The notes under the pieces are model-generated. The model had not been told where the DNA came from and searched no databases. It saw nothing but the letters and a program-made list of their open reading frames with translations. A stretch of DNA of 64,000 nucleotides from positions 1-64,000 of the forward strand of contig NZ_JBHTBQ010000002.1 in NCBI RefSeq assembly GCF_042664895.1. The letters run 5' to 3'. Position 1 is the stretch's first letter. Each line of letters starts with the position of its first letter. The position numbers and the translations under genes were made by a program. This DNA comes from Iodobacter arcticus. GTDB taxonomy: Bacteria > Pseudomonadota > Gammaproteobacteria > Burkholderiales > Chitinibacteraceae. This document shows positions 60,868-64,000 of this stretch, piece after piece.

Positions 60868-61401
60868 ATGAACTTCGACTTTACGCAAAACCACTTCGCC
60901 CTTTTCAGCCTTCCTGCCCAGTTTGCACTCGATCAGCGTAGCATCGACAGCAATTACCGCGCCTTACTTGCAACTTATCATCCCGATCGCTTTGCCAGCG
61001 AAAGCGATGCCGTGCGCCGTATGAGCTTGCAGATTGCCACTCAAGTCAATGAAGCCTATCAAACGCTCAAATCGCCGATCAACCGTGGCCGCTACCTATT
61101 AAAGCTGGCCGGTGTCGACACGCAGGAAGAAAGCAATACCGCCATGCCCATTGACTTTTTAATGAATCAAATGGAATGGCGTGAGGCGATTGGCGATGCA
61201 AAAGCCACGCAAAATATTGAAAGTCTGGAAAATATTGGTAGAGAGCTGGCCGCTGAAACCAGCGCGCTAGAGCAACACCTTGCCAGCCTACTGGACGAAA
61301 CGCATGATTTAAGCGCGGCCACGGTTGCCGTGCGTAAACTTCGCTTTATGGAAAAACTAGAGCAGGAAATTGGCGACGCCATCGAAACCCTGCTGTTTTA
61401 A
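60868..61401 (+). CDS. hscB: Fe-S co-chaperone HscB
   Basis: 177 residues. J-domain at the N-terminus with the HPD motif in TYHPDRFASES, followed by the C-terminal IscU-binding three-helix domain. Works with HscA to extract the cluster from IscU. Start 60868 gives the usual MNFDFTQNHFALFSLP beginning. R1 hairpins flank the gene on both sides. Confidence 0.96.
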   Translation: MNFDFTQNHFALFSLPAQFALDQRSIDSNYRALLATYHPDRFASESDAVRRMSLQIATQVNEAYQTLKSPINRGRYLLKLAGVDTQEESNTAMPIDFLMNQMEWREAIGDAKATQNIESLENIGRELAAETSALEQHLASLLDETHDLSAATVAVRKLRFMEKLEQEIGDAIETLLF

Positions 61402-61420
61402 TTGCACACTATGAGAGCGC

Positions 61421-61594
61421 TAAAACCCAAATCTTGAACCACGGAGAACACAGAGGACACGGAGTTTCACGGAGAAAATCCTAGGTACATACCCATGATT
61501 AATTCCCCACTTGCGAAGAAAAATCCTAAATGATGCTTTGCTCCGTGACCCTCTGTGTTCTCCTTTACTCCGTGGTTTAAGATTTGGGTTTTAC
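61421..61594. repeat. facing pair of R1 repeats between hscB and hscA
   Basis: Left copy 61421-61478 and inverted copy 61540-61594 (CTCCGTGACCCTCTGTGTTC, CTCCGTGGTTTAAGATTTGG), about 60 bases between. Nearly the same arrangement as in the preceding gap. Confidence 0.9.
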
Positions 61595-61647
61595 CATGGG
61601 GCATTGACCTCTACCGACATGCACTCGCTCTACCTTACGGATGAAAC

Positions 61648-63504
61648 ATGGCCTTATTACAAATTTCTGAGCCTGGAATGTTTGCCGAGCCACATCAACA
61701 TCGCCTTGCAGTGGGCATTGATCTTGGCACGACCAACTCCTTAGTTGCCTCGGTAAAAAGTGGCAGCGCCGTCTGTTTGCCGGATGAGCAAGGCCGCACG
61801 CTGCTCGCCTCCGTGGTGAATTACGGCAAAGATGGTGAAACCCGCGTGGGCTGTGGTGCACTGGCGCGCCAGAACGATGATCCCAGCAATACCATCAGCT
61901 CAGTCAAACGTTTTATGGGCCGTGGTATCAATGATATTGCCGATTTAGCCACGCCTTACCGTTTTGTGGACGAGCCGGGCATGCTTAAAATTGCCACCCG
62001 CGCTGGGATTAAAAGCCCTGTCGAAGTCTCGGCCGATATTTTACGTGCGCTCAAAACCCGCGCCGAGCAAAGCTTAGGCGGCGAGCTGGTTGGCGCAGTC
62101 ATTACCGTACCGGCCTATTTCGACGATGCCCAGCGCCAAGCCACCAAAGATGCCGCACGCATCGCTGGCCTGAATGTATTGCGTTTACTCAATGAGCCCA
62201 CCGCCGCCGCCATTGCCTATGGCTTAGATAATGGTAGCGAAGGCACCTATGTGATTTACGATTTAGGTGGCGGCACCTTTGATGTGTCCATCCTAGAGCT
62301 GACCCGTGGCTTATTTGAAGTACGTGCTACATCAGGAGACTCAAGGCTTGGCGGCGATGATTTTGATCACCGTATTTATTGCTGGATCTTGCAAGAAGCA
62401 GGCTTATCCGCACTGAACGCCCATGATGCCCGTGTACTACTGACTCGTGCCCGCGAAGCCAAGGAAGTGCTTTCAGATCACCCCACTACACGCATCACGG
62501 CAGTGCTAAGCGAGGGCGTAGTGGTTGATGTGGCTCTAAGCACAGAAACACTGCATAAAATTACCCATACCCTCGTCAGTAATACCATCACACCCGTGCG
62601 CAAAGCCTTACGTGATGCCAAACTGCAAGTTAGCGATATCAAAGGTGTTGTGATGGTGGGTGGAGCCACTCGCATGCCGCAAATCCGCCATGCCGTAGCT
62701 GATTTCTTTAAGCAAGAGCCGCTCACCAATTTAGACCCCGATAAAGTCGTTGCGATTGGTGCGGCGATTCAGGCCAATGTGCTGGCAGGTAATAAAGGGG
62801 AAGATGAATGGCTGCTGCTGGATGTGATTCCGCTTTCCCTTGGGCTGGAAACCATGGGCAATCTGGTCGAAAAAATCATCCCTAGAAACAGCACCATTCC
62901 TACCGCCAGAGCGCAAGAATTCACCACCTTTAAAGATGGCCAAACCGCCATGGCGATCCATGTATTGCAAGGCGAGCGCGAGCTGGTGAGCGATTGCCGC
63001 AGCTTGGCACGCTTTGAGCTGCGCGGCATTCCGCCCATGGTGGCAGGCGCTGCGCGAATTCGCGTTACCTTTCAGGTTGATGCCGATGGATTATTATCCG
63101 TTGCGGCAAAAGAACTTTCATCACAGGTTGAAGCCAGCATTATGGTGAAGCCTTCTTACGGCCTGTCTGACGATGAAATCGCCACCATGCTGACCGACTC
63201 CATGCAATATGCCAGTGCCGATGTACAAGCACGTAAGCTGGCCGAAGCACTGGTTGATGCCGAATCCATCCTCAATGCCAGCACAGCCGCGCTGGAGCAA
63301 GATGGTGATTTACTCAATCCAGAGGAGCGCACAGCCATTGAAGCCAGCCTGCAGCAGCTCGTTGCCAGCATGCAGGCAACAGACGCCAACGCCATCCATA
63401 CCGCCACGGAAAAACTGAACGAAGTAACAGGCGACTTCGCAGCCAAACGCATGGATGCAGCCGTAAAACGTGGCTTAGCTGGCCAGAATATTGCTGAGAT
63501 GTAA
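61648..63504 (+). CDS. hscA: Hsp70-class Fe-S chaperone HscA
   Basis: 618 residues. Hsp70 with an ATPase domain (VGIDLGTTNSLVA, AVITVPAYFDDAQRQATKDAARIAGL, IYDLGGGTFDVSIL, VMVGGATRMPQIR) and a substrate-binding domain with PLSLGLETMG. It binds the LPPVK motif of IscU and frees its cluster, stimulated by HscB. The start is 61648, just upstream of an MALLQISEPG N-terminus. Transcript passes through R1 hairpins before and after. Confidence 0.97.
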   Translation: MALLQISEPGMFAEPHQHRLAVGIDLGTTNSLVASVKSGSAVCLPDEQGRTLLASVVNYGKDGETRVGCGALARQNDDPSNTISSVKRFMGRGINDIADLATPYRFVDEPGMLKIATRAGIKSPVEVSADILRALKTRAEQSLGGELVGAVITVPAYFDDAQRQATKDAARIAGLNVLRLLNEPTAAAIAYGLDNGSEGTYVIYDLGGGTFDVSILELTRGLFEVRATSGDSRLGGDDFDHRIYCWILQEAGLSALNAHDARVLLTRAREAKEVLSDHPTTRITAVLSEGVVVDVALSTETLHKITHTLVSNTITPVRKALRDAKLQVSDIKGVVMVGGATRMPQIRHAVADFFKQEPLTNLDPDKVVAIGAAIQANVLAGNKGEDEWLLLDVIPLSLGLETMGNLVEKIIPRNSTIPTARAQEFTTFKDGQTAMAIHVLQGERELVSDCRSLARFELRGIPPMVAGAARIRVTFQVDADGLLSVAAKELSSQVEASIMVKPSYGLSDDEIATMLTDSMQYASADVQARKLAEALVDAESILNASTAALEQDGDLLNPEERTAIEASLQQLVASMQATDANAIHTATEKLNEVTGDFAAKRMDAAVKRGLAGQNIAEM

Positions 63505-63510
63505 CCCTAA

Positions 63511-63609
63511 AAACCAAAAATCTGTAGACACAGAGATCAGTGAGAACACAGAGCACACCGAGAAATTCATTAAGTGTTTTCTAGAAGGGTTCAAGATTGG
63601 GTTTTTGTG
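63511..63609. repeat. diverged R1-like repeat between hscA and fdx
   Basis: AAAATCTGTAGACACAGAGA, AACACAGAGCACACCGAGAA (63518-63566) matches the variant at 7085. A short inverted tail GGTTCAAGATTGGGTTTTTG lies at 63588-63607. Confidence 0.7.
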
Positions 63610-63637
63610 TAATAAGCCGCTATACCAAGGATGAATC

Positions 63638-63976
63638 ATGATTCAAATTGTAGTTCTGCCCCACCCCCAGCTTTGCCCTGAAGGCGCAGTGCTGGAAGCC
63701 GAAGCAGGCACATCGATTTGCGATGTGCTGCTTGCCAACGATATTGAAATCGAACACGCTTGCGAAAAATCCTGTGCCTGCACCACCTGCCACGTGATTA
63801 TTCGTGAAGGCTTTAAATCGCTTGCGCCATCCGATGAGCTGGAAGACGATATGCTGGATAAAGCTTGGGGCTTAGAATCCGAATCTCGTCTTTCCTGCCA
63901 ATCGATTGTTGAAGATACAGATTTAGTGGTCGAGATTCCTAAATACACGGTCAACCACGCCCGCGAGCACCATTAA
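63638..63976 (+). CDS. fdx: [2Fe-2S] ferredoxin of the isc cluster
   Basis: 112 residues, adrenodoxin-type ferredoxin supplying electrons during cluster assembly. The four cysteine ligands lie in HACEKSCACTTCHV (C-x5-C-x2-C) and, further on, RLSCQSIV. The acidic segment SDELEDDMLDKAW is as usual in isc ferredoxins. Start preceded by AAGGA. The gene that normally follows (iscX) is beyond the window. Confidence 0.97.
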   Translation: MIQIVVLPHPQLCPEGAVLEAEAGTSICDVLLANDIEIEHACEKSCACTTCHVIIREGFKSLAPSDELEDDMLDKAWGLESESRLSCQSIVEDTDLVVEIPKYTVNHAREHH

Positions 63977-64000
63977 TTCAACGACATGCCCGTGCAGCTT

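Noticed and set aside
48871..61594. Repeat family considered as a CRISPR array
   Set aside because: Copies are scattered over the window, in both orientations, without regular spacers or cas genes.
63977..64000. Possible start of the next gene (ATG near 63990)
   Set aside because: Too few bases remain to support a gene; iscX is expected here from known operons but is not visible.

Overview
The window looks like a chromosomal segment of a betaproteobacterium, most likely in the Neisseriales / Chromobacteriaceae sphere (Iodobacter-like). This rests on an iscR-iscS-iscU-iscA-hscB-hscA-fdx order, the flavour of the housekeeping proteins, moderate GC by eye and a high density of small dispersed repeats. 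The genus is inference. About 55 intact protein genes, one tRNA-Leu(GAG) and one decayed locus are visible. There is no rRNA, CRISPR array, prophage or intact insertion sequence.

Layout. 0.5-2.5 kb: purine nucleoside phosphorylase plus a TsgA-type transporter. 2.6-5.3 kb: a two-gene unit pairing an H-NOX gas sensor with a PAS-GGDEF-EAL-REC protein. 5.5-8.3 kb: FUSC membrane protein, msrB and an alpha/beta hydrolase. 8.3-11.2 kb: htpG behind a textbook sigma-32 promoter, then a 45-residue gene. 11.3-14 kb: a possible CheZ-like protein, hisC, tRNA-Leu and an unknown gene. 14.4-19.1 kb: an LTA-synthase-like membrane sulfatase-fold enzyme, a DUF502 protein whose 3' end abuts an inserted inverted-repeat element, and an iron-dependent alcohol dehydrogenase. 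19.7-26.7 kb: a general-stress block (His-rich protein, Crp-like regulator, KatE, glycine-zipper protein, BON protein, PRC-barrel protein, CsbD-like protein). 27.2-32.4 kb: rlmD, an AT-rich ankyrin/membrane pair, a META lipoprotein, bioH and a Vat-like acetyltransferase. 32.6-38.4 kb: a chemoreceptor, sstT, and an efflux pump with its MarR regulator and candidate operator.

38.6-46.2 kb is a sulfur amino acid region: a MalY/PatB-type C-S lyase, a cystathionine gamma-lyase/synthase, a cystathionine beta-synthase with CBS domains, a 2-oxoglutarate/Fe(II) oxygenase, then (past a decayed stretch) a cystine-type ABC binding protein and permease with no ATPase gene. 46.3-49.7 kb: a translationally coupled M14-like peptidase and hydrolase, a PlsC-like acyltransferase and an OmpA-like lipoprotein. 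50.1-56.8 kb: glycogen metabolism (pgm, glgX, glgB, with a small VOC protein between pgm and glgX). 57.1-64 kb: cysE followed by the complete isc Fe-S assembly cluster, preceded by a strong match to a type 1 IscR operator. CysE leads to cysteine, the substrate of IscS, so this block is metabolically coherent.

The most distinctive features outside the genes are the repeats. One family, about 55 bp and internally periodic (built on a CACGGAGA-like unit), occurs at about a dozen places, often as facing inverted pairs. It is concentrated between glg genes and inside the isc operon. A second family of about 75 bp hairpins occurs three times. These repeats shape gaps, probably mRNA structure, and in two places create false in-frame N-terminal extensions. 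No wholly new defence or mobile system was found; the H-NOX/c-di-GMP unit and the repeat architecture deserve the closest second look.
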